Positions 17,064-25,273 of a stretch of DNA of 58,531 nucleotides are shown here, piece by piece (position 1 is the stretch's first letter; each line of letters starts with the position of its first letter). This DNA is from a virus. The DNA lies in IMG/VR virus record IMGVR_UViG_3300032297_000473, positions 1-58,531 of that record; one strand, 5' to 3'. The position numbers and the translations under genes were made by a program. A model generated the notes under the pieces. It made no database searches. It was not told the origin of the DNA and saw only the letters and a program-made list of their open reading frames with translations.

Positions 17064-18809
17064 ATGAGTGATATTAAGTCATTATTGACAAACAACATGA
17101 ACCCACAAGCACGTTTGATGCAGGAAACTCGTCAATTGCAAAGCAAGTGGGATAAAACTGGTCTTCTTGAAGGATTGGGCGGCGTAGAAAAAGCCAATAT
17201 GTCCATCTTGCTTGAAAACCAAGCAAAGCAATTGCTTGATGAAGCAACTGCTACAGGCACATCAGCAAACAGTGAACAATGGGCTGGCGTAGCTCTTCCA
17301 TTGGTTCGCCGTGTATTTGCTGAAATTAGCGCAAAGGAATTCGTTTCAGTACAACCAATGAATTTGCCAAGCGGTTTGATCTTCTATTTGGATTTCAAAT
17401 ATGGTTCAACCAACGGTGGATTTAATGCTGATACAACCAGCAGCTACAGTTCATTGTTCGGCGGAACAGGTAAGAAGCTTGGTTCAACTGATAGTGCAAC
17501 TGGTGGTTTGTATGGTGTAGGTCGTTATGGTTATTCTGTAAACGATACCACTGTTACTGTTGCTGCTGCAACAGGTAGTAGTTTGGGTGCTGCTGGTCTT
17601 TATTTCACCACTGCATCATATAGTGATGTAGATTATGATCAAGCATATAGTTCAAGTATTGTTTCTAAAGAAATCTACAAAGTTGTAATTAACTTGGGTG
17701 ATAATGGAACAACTTCAACAAATCCAAATTATGCTTCAATTAGCAATGCTGATTTAAATGCAGTACGTAGTTTCACATTTACATCGGCATCAATTACACA
17801 ATTACCAAATTTCAATGTAGCATACAATACTGGTAGTTTGGCAAATCCACAATATCAAATCGCATTGTTCTTCAGCGGTGCTGCTGCTATTCTCGGTGGA
17901 TTTAAAGTAACCGGATCATTGATGTATAGTAAGCAACCAACTGATACAACCCGTGGTGACTTCGAAGACAAGAATCCATTCAGTGGTACTGGTACAAGTG
18001 GTATTAACCAAGGTACTGATATCGGTATTCCAGAAATTAATTTGGAATTGAAGAGTGAACCTATCGTTGCTAAGACACGTAAATTGAAAGCCGTTTGGAC
18101 TCCTGAATTGGCTCAAGATTTGAACGCTTACCATAGCATCGATGCAGAAGCAGAATTGACTGCTTTGTTGAGCGAATACGTCTCAATGGAAATCGACTTG
18201 GAAATCCTCGACATGTTAATTACTGCTGCTCCGGGTGTAACAACTCAAGCATGGAGTGCTAAGATCGGTAATGAATTGGCAGTTAACTTGGATAACTTCG
18301 GTAATATGAATAGTATTACTTTGAGCACCGATGCAAACAACAAGACTGCATATGTTAAGAGCACTTGGTTCCAAACCTTGGGTAACAAGATTCAACGTGT
18401 ATCTAACAAGATTCACCAATTGACTCTTCGTGGTGGTGCTAACTTCTTGGTCGTAAGTCCAGATGTTGCAACTATCTTGGAAAGTATTCCGGGCTATGTA
18501 GTAAATACTGATGGTGATAGTGCTAAGTTCGCAATGGGTGTAAGTCGTGTTGGTAGCTTCGCAAGTCGCTTCCAAGTTTACAAGAACCCATATATGGTTG
18601 AAAACGTAATCTTGGTTGGTTTCCGTGGAAATAACTTCCTCGAAACCGGTGCAGTTTATGCTCCATATATCCCACTCGTACAAACTCCATTGGTATACGA
18701 TCCAATTAACTTCACACCACGTCGTGGAGTATTGACTCGTTATGCGAAAAAGGTAATCCGCCCCGAATTTTATGGAAAAGTATATATTGGTGATCTTGAC
18801 CAAGTATAA
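17064..18809 (+). CDS. Major capsid protein (T4 gp23-like)
   Basis: This forms the hexamers of the icosahedral head (HK97 fold). The product has 581 residues. The N-terminal propeptide region ends at about residue 60 in KQLLDE followed by ATATG, an L-D-E site equivalent to the E65 cut in T4 gp23. The mature part begins ANSEQWAGVALPLVRRVFAE and continues with the conserved VSVQPMNLPSGLIFYLDFKYG. The C-terminal part has MEIDLEILDMLI, VSPDVATILESIPGY and PYIPLVQTPLVYDP. The gene has AAGGA 9 nt before its ATG, very regular codon use (TTG leucine) and a strong terminator, consistent with high expression. Confidence 0.95.
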   Translation: MSDIKSLLTNNMNPQARLMQETRQLQSKWDKTGLLEGLGGVEKANMSILLENQAKQLLDEATATGTSANSEQWAGVALPLVRRVFAEISAKEFVSVQPMNLPSGLIFYLDFKYGSTNGGFNADTTSSYSSLFGGTGKKLGSTDSATGGLYGVGRYGYSVNDTTVTVAAATGSSLGAAGLYFTTASYSDVDYDQAYSSSIVSKEIYKVVINLGDNGTTSTNPNYASISNADLNAVRSFTFTSASITQLPNFNVAYNTGSLANPQYQIALFFSGAAAILGGFKVTGSLMYSKQPTDTTRGDFEDKNPFSGTGTSGINQGTDIGIPEINLELKSEPIVAKTRKLKAVWTPELAQDLNAYHSIDAEAELTALLSEYVSMEIDLEILDMLITAAPGVTTQAWSAKIGNELAVNLDNFGNMNSITLSTDANNKTAYVKSTWFQTLGNKIQRVSNKIHQLTLRGGANFLVVSPDVATILESIPGYVVNTDGDSAKFAMGVSRVGSFASRFQVYKNPYMVENVILVGFRGNNFLETGAVYAPYIPLVQTPLVYDPINFTPRRGVLTRYAKKVIRPEFYGKVYIGDLDQV

Positions 18810-18835
18810 TACATAATTTAAATTAAAATAACACG

Positions 18836-18863
18836 AAAACCCCAGCATTTGCTGGGGTTTTTT
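18836..18863 (+). terminator. Intrinsic terminator after the capsid gene
   Basis: CCCCAGC / GCTGGGG (18840-18846 and 18851-18857) with an ATTT loop is preceded by an A run and followed by TTTTTT. Confidence 0.95.
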
Positions 18864-18934
18864 GTTGTTTAGTTATTATATATTAACTTTACCATACAAT
18901 TCTACTATATATAGTCACGTAACGATTAAATATT

Positions 18935-19666
18935 ATGAACAGTGGAATATATAAAATAACAAATAAAAATAACGGAAAGTTTTACATTGGCTCATCAAAA
19001 CATCTTGATAGACGTTGGTGGGAACATCAAAATGATCTAGTCAAAAACAATCATATCAATCCTAAATTACAACATGCATGGAACTATCATGGCAAAAATG
19101 CGTTTGAATTTACAATAGTAGAAACCGTGGATGAAACAAAATTATTTGAACGAGAACAATTTTATTTAGATACATTCAAACCAAATCAAATTGGATATAA
19201 TATTGCAGAAAAGGCAAGTGGAGGTGACAATTTTACAAATCATCCAAATAAAATTGCTATATTAGAAAGAATGAAAACAGCTAATAATAAAGGTCATATG
19301 CATGGTAAAACACATAAACTAGAATCAATAGATAAACAAAAAGCGGCTGCTATCGGACGTTATTCACTGCAATGGTTTATTGATAAGCATGGAGAAACAG
19401 AAGGAACAAAATTGTATAACGAGCGTAGAATTAATCTTCAAAATCGACAAATGAATTATTCATATAATAATGGTATGAAAGGAAAATCGAGAGGAGCAAT
19501 GAGTGAAGAAGATAAAAAACGTATAAGTGAAAGTAAAGCGGCGTTTAAGCTTAGAAAAGCTGAGTTTGAAGTAGATTTAAAGTCAAATAATTATACATTA
19601 CAGCAGTTGGCAGAAAAATTTAATATTAGTAAAACATTAGTGAAATATTATAAACGTAAATTATAA
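18935..19666 (+). CDS. GIY-YIG homing endonuclease-like protein
   Basis: The product has 243 residues. The N-terminal GIY-YIG nuclease domain (about 1-90) shows SGIYKITNKNNGKFYIGSS, with the catalytic Arg in LDRRWWEH and a metal-binding Glu in EREQFYLD. The middle has a helix-loop DNA-binding pattern of the NUMOD type, and the C-terminus is a helix-turn-helix (TLQQLAEKFNISKTLVKYYKRK). It is probably a selfish mobile gene that cuts DNA of uninfected or related alleles. It sits immediately after the capsid gene and its terminator, at the left edge of the accessory island. Confidence 0.88.
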   Translation: MNSGIYKITNKNNGKFYIGSSKHLDRRWWEHQNDLVKNNHINPKLQHAWNYHGKNAFEFTIVETVDETKLFEREQFYLDTFKPNQIGYNIAEKASGGDNFTNHPNKIAILERMKTANNKGHMHGKTHKLESIDKQKAAAIGRYSLQWFIDKHGETEGTKLYNERRINLQNRQMNYSYNNGMKGKSRGAMSEEDKKRISESKAAFKLRKAEFEVDLKSNNYTLQQLAEKFNISKTLVKYYKRKL

Positions 19667-19668
19667 AC

Positions 19669-19675
19669 TATTTAT
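19669..19675 (+). promoter_or_regulatory. TATTTAT box, 4 nt before the ATG at 19680
   Basis: TATTTAT lies in the 13-nt gap after the homing endonuclease stop. No Shine-Dalgarno is present. Confidence 0.4.
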
Positions 19676-19679
19676 ATAC

Positions 19680-20102
19680 ATGATAAAATTGACAAAATTA
19701 TTATTTGAAATTATACAAAGAAGATCAACCCGTTCATGGTTATCTCCGTCTGGAATTTTTTTTGCAACTGTTGACGACGATGGAAATATAGTAAGTCACG
19801 AAACAACCGCAATTGATATATTAGATTATTTAAAAACCCACGCAGAAGATAAAGACATAATTAATGAAACGGCAAGTTCAATTTTATTTAAAAGCGGGTA
19901 TCATCGCATTGTGATGGGTAGTCAAGGGCAGTATTTACCACATGTTTTAATATGTAATAATCCTTTTAAAAAACCAAATAGAAAACAGATGTCAGAATTA
20001 ATAGATTTAGCAATTGAAAATCAAATAAATACTATCATGTACGACGATGGAACTTCAAAGGGTTATGTAAAAAACGTAATTTGGTCCAATACAGACATAT
20101 AA
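19680..20102 (+). CDS. Unknown protein with a capsid-targeting-like leader
   Basis: The product has 140 residues. The leader MIKLTKLLFE fits L-F-E (cut after E10). The body starts RRSTRSWLSPSGIFFATVDDDGN and has SGYHRIVMGSQGQYLPHVLICN. The YHR(I/V)(V/I)MG string recurs in the small protein at 22492. A helix and a short beta end (TIMYDDGTSKGYVKNVIW) follow. No family is recognised. It is the first of six consecutive small genes between two homing endonucleases and is inferred to be a packaged head cargo protein. Confidence 0.5.
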   Translation: MIKLTKLLFEIIQRRSTRSWLSPSGIFFATVDDDGNIVSHETTAIDILDYLKTHAEDKDIINETASSILFKSGYHRIVMGSQGQYLPHVLICNNPFKKPNRKQMSELIDLAIENQINTIMYDDGTSKGYVKNVIWSNTDI

Positions 20103-20135
20103 CATAAAATACAAAGATTTTTATTTTTATTATTC

Positions 20136-20142
20136 TATTTAT
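20136..20142 (+). promoter_or_regulatory. TATTTAT box, 9 nt before the ATG at 20152
   Basis: The box lies in the 49-nt AT-rich gap before the first ADP-ribosyltransferase-like gene, with no Shine-Dalgarno. Confidence 0.35.
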
Positions 20143-20151
20143 TGTTATTAT

Positions 20152-20925
20152 ATGATTAAATTAAAATCTTTATTGTTAGAATATATTAATAAACCGGTTT
20201 CAGTTTTAAAAAGATATATTACAAAAACAGAAGAAGAAAGAAAAATAGAATTGGGATTACATGAGGACTGTCTTGAATTTTTAGGAATTTATTATCCGAG
20301 TATTTATCAACAATACAAAAATAATGATTATGGAGAATCTTCTGAATTATTGATGAAAGAATATCCTGAAATTTTTAAAAAATGGTGTAATTTTTTGTAT
20401 AAAAAGCATAGATCATATGATGATTTTGAACCGGGTTATCCAACATGGAATTATGTAGAATATAGATCAATTGTTAAAAATCAATGGTTGATTCATTTTA
20501 GTGACACAGCACAAAATATTTATTATGATCAAAGATTTAGTCGTGGTGTAGATGATTATACAAGATTAGGATTGACTACTAGTTTATCAGAAAATGAAAA
20601 AGATTTTGGAGGATATAATTTTGGTTATTTATTAAGTGATTATCAGAGATATGGAAAGGAACGTAAGCGATTCAAATATGGAAAAGAAGCTGTATTATTT
20701 AAAGCAAGTGGAATACAGGTTTGGCATTATAGTGATAGTGAGCCGCAAGTAATTTTTTGGGGGCCGAGCGCATTTGATATTGTCTATATTAGAGAAGATC
20801 GTAATACAGGAGATTATTATGTATATAGTAGAAAACATAATAGTCCATTTAGTGGAGATTTTGATGATTGTGTAGATTGGGTAATAAACAATTTTAATCA
20901 ATATAAACGCATATTATTGCCCTAA
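20152..20925 (+). CDS. Possible ADP-ribosyltransferase with a capsid-targeting-like leader
   Basis: The product has 257 residues. The leader is MIKLKSLLLE (L-L-E). A helical N-terminal part (to about residue 105) precedes a C-terminal domain with the order of motifs seen in ART-fold proteins: a buried-strand His in QWLIHFSD (His115), an Arg-Gly turn (RG, 131-132), the aromatic-rich stretch GGYNFGYLLSDYQRYGKE (153-170), and a terminal strand EPQVIFWG (Glu197) followed by AFDIVYIRE. The H-Y-E order matches NAD-dependent ADP-ribosyltransferases, but spacing is loose and no signature is decisive. T4 packages the ART Alt in its head, which makes this reading attractive. The target is unknown. Confidence 0.5.
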   Translation: MIKLKSLLLEYINKPVSVLKRYITKTEEERKIELGLHEDCLEFLGIYYPSIYQQYKNNDYGESSELLMKEYPEIFKKWCNFLYKKHRSYDDFEPGYPTWNYVEYRSIVKNQWLIHFSDTAQNIYYDQRFSRGVDDYTRLGLTTSLSENEKDFGGYNFGYLLSDYQRYGKERKRFKYGKEAVLFKASGIQVWHYSDSEPQVIFWGPSAFDIVYIREDRNTGDYYVYSRKHNSPFSGDFDDCVDWVINNFNQYKRILLP

Positions 20926-20932
20926 TTTATTC

Positions 20933-20939
20933 TATTTAT
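20933..20939 (+). promoter_or_regulatory. TATTTAT box, 6 nt before the ATG at 20946
   Basis: The box falls in the 20-nt gap between two leader-bearing genes and has no accompanying Shine-Dalgarno. Confidence 0.4.
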
Positions 20940-20945
20940 TATCAT

Positions 20946-21557
20946 ATGAAATTAACTGACATCGTTGAAAATATTGTTCATCCAGCAGAACCTATGAAAT
21001 TAATAAAGGAGGTTACTGTTAGTCCAAATTTAAAATATCATTTGGATAGAAATTTAACTCTTGAAGAATGTGTATTTCGTAATTATAGCGAGGCATATTT
21101 TAATTTGATCAATGAAATTCGTGCATTATATAACGATGATGCTATTGAATTAAATGAGTATGATGCAGACATTGTTGAAAGTGATTTGGGAGAAACTGCT
21201 GAATATGAAGGACGCACTGTATATTTGGATGCTCCTATTGAAGAGGAACTTGATGAACAATTGATGTTGGAAGCAAAACATCGTGGAAAAACTGTTAAAT
21301 TGAACAGACCATTTAGAACTCCCGGTGGCCCAAAGAAATTTGCTGTTTATGTAAAAAGCAAAAAAGGAAAAATCAAAAAAGTAACATTTGGTGATCCTAA
21401 AATGCGTGTTCGTGCCAGTAGCAAGGCTCGCCGCAAGAGCTTTTCTGCCCGACATAAATGTAGTCAAAAGAAAGATCGTACAACAGCAGGTTATTGGAGT
21501 TGCCGCAGTCATCGTATTCGTAGTTTGGGAACCAAAAGCAAAGGTAAATACTGGTGA
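20946..21557 (+). CDS. Acidic/basic bipartite phage protein (DUF5872-like C-terminus) with leader
   Basis: The product has 203 residues. The leader MKLTDIVE fits I-V-E (E8). Residues up to about 115 are acidic. The remainder is strongly basic and conserved-looking: KLNRPFRTPGGPKKFAVYVK, VTFGDPKMRVRASSKARRKS, FSARHKCSQKKDRTTAGYWS and CRSHRI. I recognise this as a family common in phages with no known function (DUF5872-type; from memory). The two Cys with nearby His could bind metal. A basic domain behind an acidic, possibly removable, N-terminal half is the arrangement expected of an internal protein that must bind packaged DNA. LMLE followed by AK at the boundary is a near match to the protease consensus. 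Confidence 0.65.
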   Translation: MKLTDIVENIVHPAEPMKLIKEVTVSPNLKYHLDRNLTLEECVFRNYSEAYFNLINEIRALYNDDAIELNEYDADIVESDLGETAEYEGRTVYLDAPIEEELDEQLMLEAKHRGKTVKLNRPFRTPGGPKKFAVYVKSKKGKIKKVTFGDPKMRVRASSKARRKSFSARHKCSQKKDRTTAGYWSCRSHRIRSLGTKSKGKYW

Positions 21558-21560
21558 TAT

Positions 21561-21902
21561 ATGATTAAACTCAGAGATTTAATTTTAGAAAATTCAAACA
21601 ATGTAGTATATCATCTGACTAAAAAATCTAATTTATCTAGTATTAAGAAAGATGGATTAAAACCAAATTTACCGGTTGATATGCCAACTGAAGATGAGGG
21701 TGTGTATGTATTTAAAACTAAAGAATATGCAGAAGATGCATTGATGAATTGGTATGGAGACAGATTTGATGAAGATGAAGAATTTGTATTATTGACCATC
21801 AAAACAGATGGATTGCAATTATTTTCAACACTTGTTGATTGGGAATATATTTCATACACAACCATACCAGCATCCAATATTATCAAGATAGAAAACATAT
21901 GA
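21561..21902 (+). CDS. Small ADP-ribosyltransferase-like protein with a capsid-targeting-like leader
   Basis: The product has 113 residues. After the leader MIKLRDLILE (I-L-E), the whole chain follows a compact ART-fold pattern: VVYHLTKKSNLSSIKKDGLK (His18 in the first strand, then the Ile/Gly-Leu helix end), GVYVFKTKEYAEDAL (47-61, Tyr49 and the following helix), LLTIKTDGLQL (77-87), and a final WEYISYTTIPASNIIKI with Glu95. This is the layout of short ART-like and KptA-like domains. Its stop overlaps the next start (ATGA), so the next two ART-like genes are translationally coupled. Confidence 0.62.
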   Translation: MIKLRDLILENSNNVVYHLTKKSNLSSIKKDGLKPNLPVDMPTEDEGVYVFKTKEYAEDALMNWYGDRFDEDEEFVLLTIKTDGLQLFSTLVDWEYISYTTIPASNIIKIENI

Positions 21903-22495
21903 TTTTATTAAAAACATTACTATTAGAAAATAATTGGCCTAGTTTGCTTTTAGATGACAAGCATACTTGGTATCATGGTCGCACAGTTGATAGTGAAGTT
22001 TTTTCATATGATTATCTTGGTGGAAAAGATGCGCTCAATCAAGAAGGACCGGGATTTTATTTTACAAATAGTTTTGAAAATGCAAAAAGATATGCATCTC
22101 CGAATGGCGTTATATTAAAATGCAAAATTAATTATAAAAAAATAATTGTTAAAGGTAATATATCAAATACAAAAACCAATAAAAAAATAATTGTAGATTT
22201 AATCAATAATAGTCCAGATAAAGATTATACTTTAGAAAACTTTGATGAAAATCCTAAATTAGCAATGATTAAGGCTGTTAATGTATATTTAAATCATGAT
22301 GATGCACATGATGCATATCAATTAGTTGCCAATGATTTTTATAAAAATCATCCAAAAGAATACTTGCAGATATTGTCAAAATATTATGACGCACAACTTA
22401 CAAAACTTGACAATACATACTATGGCGGCACAATATATCATTTGATTGTTTACAATCCATCATTAATTACAGTTATTGATAAATTTAAACTATGA
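21899..22495 (+). CDS. ADP-ribosyltransferase-like protein with a capsid-targeting-like leader
   Basis: The product has 198 residues. The leader is MILLKTLLLE (L-L-E). Motifs match ART domains of phage polyvalent and toxin proteins: TWYHGRTVDSEVF (His26), GPGFYFTNSFENAKRYAS (51-67, the Gly-x-Tyr-x-Thr strand followed by the Ala/Tyr helix), VILKCKINYKKIIV, and a terminal IYHLIVYNPSLITVIDKFK. The predicted reaction is transfer of ADP-ribose from NAD to a host target. The start at 21899 is chosen over an in-frame upstream alternative because it overlaps the previous stop (ATGA) and supplies the shared leader. The downstream small gene also overlaps by ATGA. Confidence 0.7.
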   Translation: MILLKTLLLENNWPSLLLDDKHTWYHGRTVDSEVFSYDYLGGKDALNQEGPGFYFTNSFENAKRYASPNGVILKCKINYKKIIVKGNISNTKTNKKIIVDLINNSPDKDYTLENFDENPKLAMIKAVNVYLNHDDAHDAYQLVANDFYKNHPKEYLQILSKYYDAQLTKLDNTYYGGTIYHLIVYNPSLITVIDKFKL

Positions 22496-22758
22496 GTCTT
22501 CCGTTTAAAGAGACATCACTGGGAAACAATCAGTATATAAGAGAGTTTGCCGCTGATACAAATCGTGATGTTGTAGAAGAATGGCATCGGGATCGTGAAG
22601 ATCGTATTGTTGAAGTAATTGAAAATACAGATTGGTTGTTTCAAATGGACAATGAATTACCAATCTTATTAAAAGAAAAATTATATATTCCAAAAGAAAG
22701 TTATCATAGAGTAATTATGGGAAAAGGCAAATTAATTGTTAAGATAACCAAGCTTTAA
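22492..22758 (+). CDS. Small unknown protein coupled to the ART-like gene
   Basis: The 88-residue product is acidic in the middle (RDVVEEWHRDREDRIVEVIE) and ends in ESYHRVIMGKGKLIVKITKL. The YHRVIMG string echoes YHRIVMG in the protein at 19680. It lacks the leader. The start overlaps the ART-like stop (ATGA), implying coordinated synthesis, so it could be an immunity or chaperone partner, but that is only a guess. No family is recognised. Confidence 0.5.
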   Translation: MSLPFKETSLGNNQYIREFAADTNRDVVEEWHRDREDRIVEVIENTDWLFQMDNELPILLKEKLYIPKESYHRVIMGKGKLIVKITKL

Positions 22759-22761
22759 AAC

Positions 22762-22768
22762 TATTTAT
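22762..22768 (+). promoter_or_regulatory. TATTTAT box, 5 nt before the ATG at 22774
   Basis: The box falls between the small coupled gene and the second homing-endonuclease-like gene, in a 15-nt gap. Confidence 0.4.
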
Positions 22769-22773
22769 AACAT

Positions 22774-23589
22774 ATGGCAAATGCAAAATACTTATATTTG
22801 ATGATTAAAACACATCAAGTTACTGGGCTGAAATATCTTTGTAAAAAGGTAACTACCAGTGATAGTAAAGCCATTTCTTATAAAGGTTCTGGTAAATACT
22901 GGAAAAATCATTTAAAAGTACATGGAAAACAAATAAATACAGAAATACTTGCTAAGTATGAATTAAACAAAATTAATGAATTTAGCCAATTATGTATAGA
23001 ATATAGTAATAAATTTGATATTGTTAAAAGTAACGAATGGGCAAATTTAATCGAAGAAAATGGATTGATGGGAGCTGTGATCGGTGAGAATAATCCAAGT
23101 AAAAACCATGAAATTAATTTAAAAAAGTCAAATACTCTTCGTGGAAAATATTGCGGAGAAAATGGTCTTTTTTACGGTAGAAAGCATACTGAAGAAACAA
23201 AACGTAAAATGAGTGAAGCAAACAAAGGAGATAATAATGTGATGCGTAAAAGACCGGATATTTTAGCTAAAATGATAGCAACTAAAAACACAATTGAATA
23301 TAAAAATAAGTCTTCTTTAAGAGCTATTGAAATTAATAGTAGACCCGAAGTAAAAGAAAAAATCAGACTGTCTAAACTAGGAAATAATAACCCGTGCGCG
23401 GACAAAAATATTTATAAATTAAAAAATATAATTTCTGGAGATATTTTAGAAGGAACTAGAATTCAAATAAAAGATGCAATGAATAAATTAGAAAATGATA
23501 ATATAAAAAAATTGTCATTAGATGATATTGGATATTTTTTCAGAAAAACAAAAAATATTACAAAAGTGAAAGGATGGATTAAATTATGA
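22774..23589 (+). CDS. Homing endonuclease-like protein (Seg/GIY-YIG-related, NUMOD3)
   Basis: The product has 271 residues. The N-terminus YLYLMIKTHQVTGLKYLCKK with ISYKGSGKYWKNHLKVHG is the variant GIY-YIG-like domain typical of phage Seg-type mobile endonucleases. The middle has NUMOD3-type DNA-binding repeats (NGLFYGRKHTEETKRKMSEA), and the C-terminus (YKLKNIISGDILEG ... DIGYFFRK) resembles a NUMOD-type DNA-contacting end. The stop overlaps the neck gene start (ATGA), so neck protein translation is coupled to this selfish gene. It bounds the accessory island on the right. Confidence 0.75.
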   Translation: MANAKYLYLMIKTHQVTGLKYLCKKVTTSDSKAISYKGSGKYWKNHLKVHGKQINTEILAKYELNKINEFSQLCIEYSNKFDIVKSNEWANLIEENGLMGAVIGENNPSKNHEINLKKSNTLRGKYCGENGLFYGRKHTEETKRKMSEANKGDNNVMRKRPDILAKMIATKNTIEYKNKSSLRAIEINSRPEVKEKIRLSKLGNNNPCADKNIYKLKNIISGDILEGTRIQIKDAMNKLENDNIKKLSLDDIGYFFRKTKNITKVKGWIKL

Positions 23590-24797
23590 GTGGACCTGCC
23601 GCAACGGATTCTGATCGTGTAAGATGGCCGGGTTCAGGCTCGGCAGTAAACACTGGTAGTGTTCCGTATGGATTTTATCTAAACGAAAGTGCAACTACCG
23701 GCAGTGTTGGTTATTTTGAATATGATTGTCAAGCTGCTGCCGGTTGGGCAGCAAAGCGTTTGGGCTATCCAATTGTAGATATTGAAATGATCGATGTCAA
23801 TTTCTATGCATGTTTTGAAGAAGCTGTAAGTGAATATGGTGCTCAAGTAAATCAATTCAACATTCGTAACAACATGTTGAATTTACAAGGAATGCCAGTT
23901 TCAAATGCACCCAACATTACAGGTCTAAATGTCAAAGGAAGTGCATTGCCATTTATTGTTGAATTATCAAAACAATATGGTAGCGAAGTTGGCGTTGGTG
24001 GATATGTAGAAGCAAAAAAATATGGAATTGCAGTTTCAAGCAGTGTTCAAACATATGATTTGCAAGCATTAATTGGAACCGCAGTTGAAAGCGGAAGCCG
24101 TGTTGAAATTCGCAGAGTATTTCACGGTCCACCACCAGCATTTGCACGTATTTATGATCCATTCAGCATGACTGGTATGAGTTATAGTAACGTATTAAAT
24201 GAAATGGGATTTGCCGGTTATAGTCCTGCTACACAATTTTTAATGACACCAATCTTTGAAGATTTGCTTCGCGGTCAAGCAATTGAATTCAATGACATGG
24301 TACGTAAAAGCGGATATAGTTTTGAAATTATTAATAACAAATTAAAATTATTTCCTATTCCAACATATGATCATACTGTTTATGTAGAATATGTTGTAGA
24401 AAAAGATAAATATAGTACGGCATCGTTGTTTAGTAGTGGAAGTAATTATGATGTTGTAAGCGATTATAGCAACGCGCCATATCAAAATGTTGTATATAAG
24501 AGCATAAATGCCGTTGGTAAACAATGGATACGAAAATATTTCTTGGCACTATGCAAAGAAACACTTGGTAGAATTTTGCAAAAATATACAACAGTACCAA
24601 TTCCGGGTGGCGAAGTTACTTTGGATGGTGCTGAATTACGTAGTGAAGCAACTGCTGAAAAAGAAGTTTTAATGACTCAATTGAGAGAAAATCTTGAAGC
24701 CAGTGGACGTGCCGCACAAATGGATGCCAAAGCAAATGAAGCTGATAAAATTCAAGAAACGCTTCGTAAAACCCCATTATTAATTTATATTGGATAA
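23586..24797 (+). CDS. Neck protein (T4 gp13-like)
   Basis: This is a head-completion protein at the portal-tail junction. The product has 403 residues. Recognisable features are AAKRLGYPIVDIEMIDVNFYACFEEAVSEYG (about 55-85), QVNQFNIRNNML, and the later FSMTGMSYSNVLNEMGFAGYSP with a beta-rich C-terminal half. It is longer than T4 gp13 (309). It is followed closely by gp14- and gp15-like genes, the same order as in T4, which supports the call more than sequence alone. Its ATG lies in the preceding stop. Confidence 0.75.
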   Translation: MSGPAATDSDRVRWPGSGSAVNTGSVPYGFYLNESATTGSVGYFEYDCQAAAGWAAKRLGYPIVDIEMIDVNFYACFEEAVSEYGAQVNQFNIRNNMLNLQGMPVSNAPNITGLNVKGSALPFIVELSKQYGSEVGVGGYVEAKKYGIAVSSSVQTYDLQALIGTAVESGSRVEIRRVFHGPPPAFARIYDPFSMTGMSYSNVLNEMGFAGYSPATQFLMTPIFEDLLRGQAIEFNDMVRKSGYSFEIINNKLKLFPIPTYDHTVYVEYVVEKDKYSTASLFSSGSNYDVVSDYSNAPYQNVVYKSINAVGKQWIRKYFLALCKETLGRILQKYTTVPIPGGEVTLDGAELRSEATAEKEVLMTQLRENLEASGRAAQMDAKANEADKIQETLRKTPLLIYIG

Positions 24798-24800
24798 TCT

Positions 24801-25271
24801 ATGAGTTTATTTGGACGCTATTTCAGTGAACGTGATCTACGATTGATCAATTCTGTAAATGCAGAATTGACGCGAGATATTATTCAAACTTTGATTGTTT
24901 GTTTTAAAATTGCAGGCAGTGTTACCAAGACAAACATGTATGGTGAAAGCAGTCCTAGTGAAGGCAAGTCGTTTTATGATGGCATCGAATTGGTAGCATT
25001 GATTGAACGAAGCGATCCAACAACAGACGATGAAGGATTTGGTCCTGATCGTGATCAAAGTGTTGTTTTCAAATTGAGAGAAAATACATGTGCTGATGCA
25101 AATTATTTTCCTGAAGTTGGTGATTTAATTTTATTTAATAATCGTTATCACGAAATTAACAATGTTGTTCAAGAACAATTCTTGGGCGGACAAAGTGATA
25201 AGAGTCATAGTTTTATTTGTAATACTCATTATAGTCGTTTGAGCAAACTTAACATCGTTGAAAGACAATAA
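24801..25271 (+). CDS. Neck protein (T4 gp14-like, short form)
   Basis: The product has 156 residues (T4 gp14 has 256). The segment YFPEVGDLILFNNRYHEINNVVQEQFLGGQ aligns by eye with the gp14 region EGDLIYFP...FEINWVEPYDPFYQLGQ. The N-terminal RDLRLINSVNAELTRDIIQT is helical. The C-terminal low-complexity part of T4 gp14 is missing. The gene lies between the gp13- and gp15-like genes with gaps of 2-3 nt. It is predicted to close the DNA-filled head and receive the tail. Confidence 0.72.
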   Translation: MSLFGRYFSERDLRLINSVNAELTRDIIQTLIVCFKIAGSVTKTNMYGESSPSEGKSFYDGIELVALIERSDPTTDDEGFGPDRDQSVVFKLRENTCADANYFPEVGDLILFNNRYHEINNVVQEQFLGGQSDKSHSFICNTHYSRLSKLNIVERQ

Positions 25272-25273
25272 TT

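Noticed and set aside
18216-18848. Antisense open frame (210 codons) in the 3' half of the capsid gene
   Set aside because: It is a shadow of the biased capsid codons, runs into the terminator and shows no plausible protein features.
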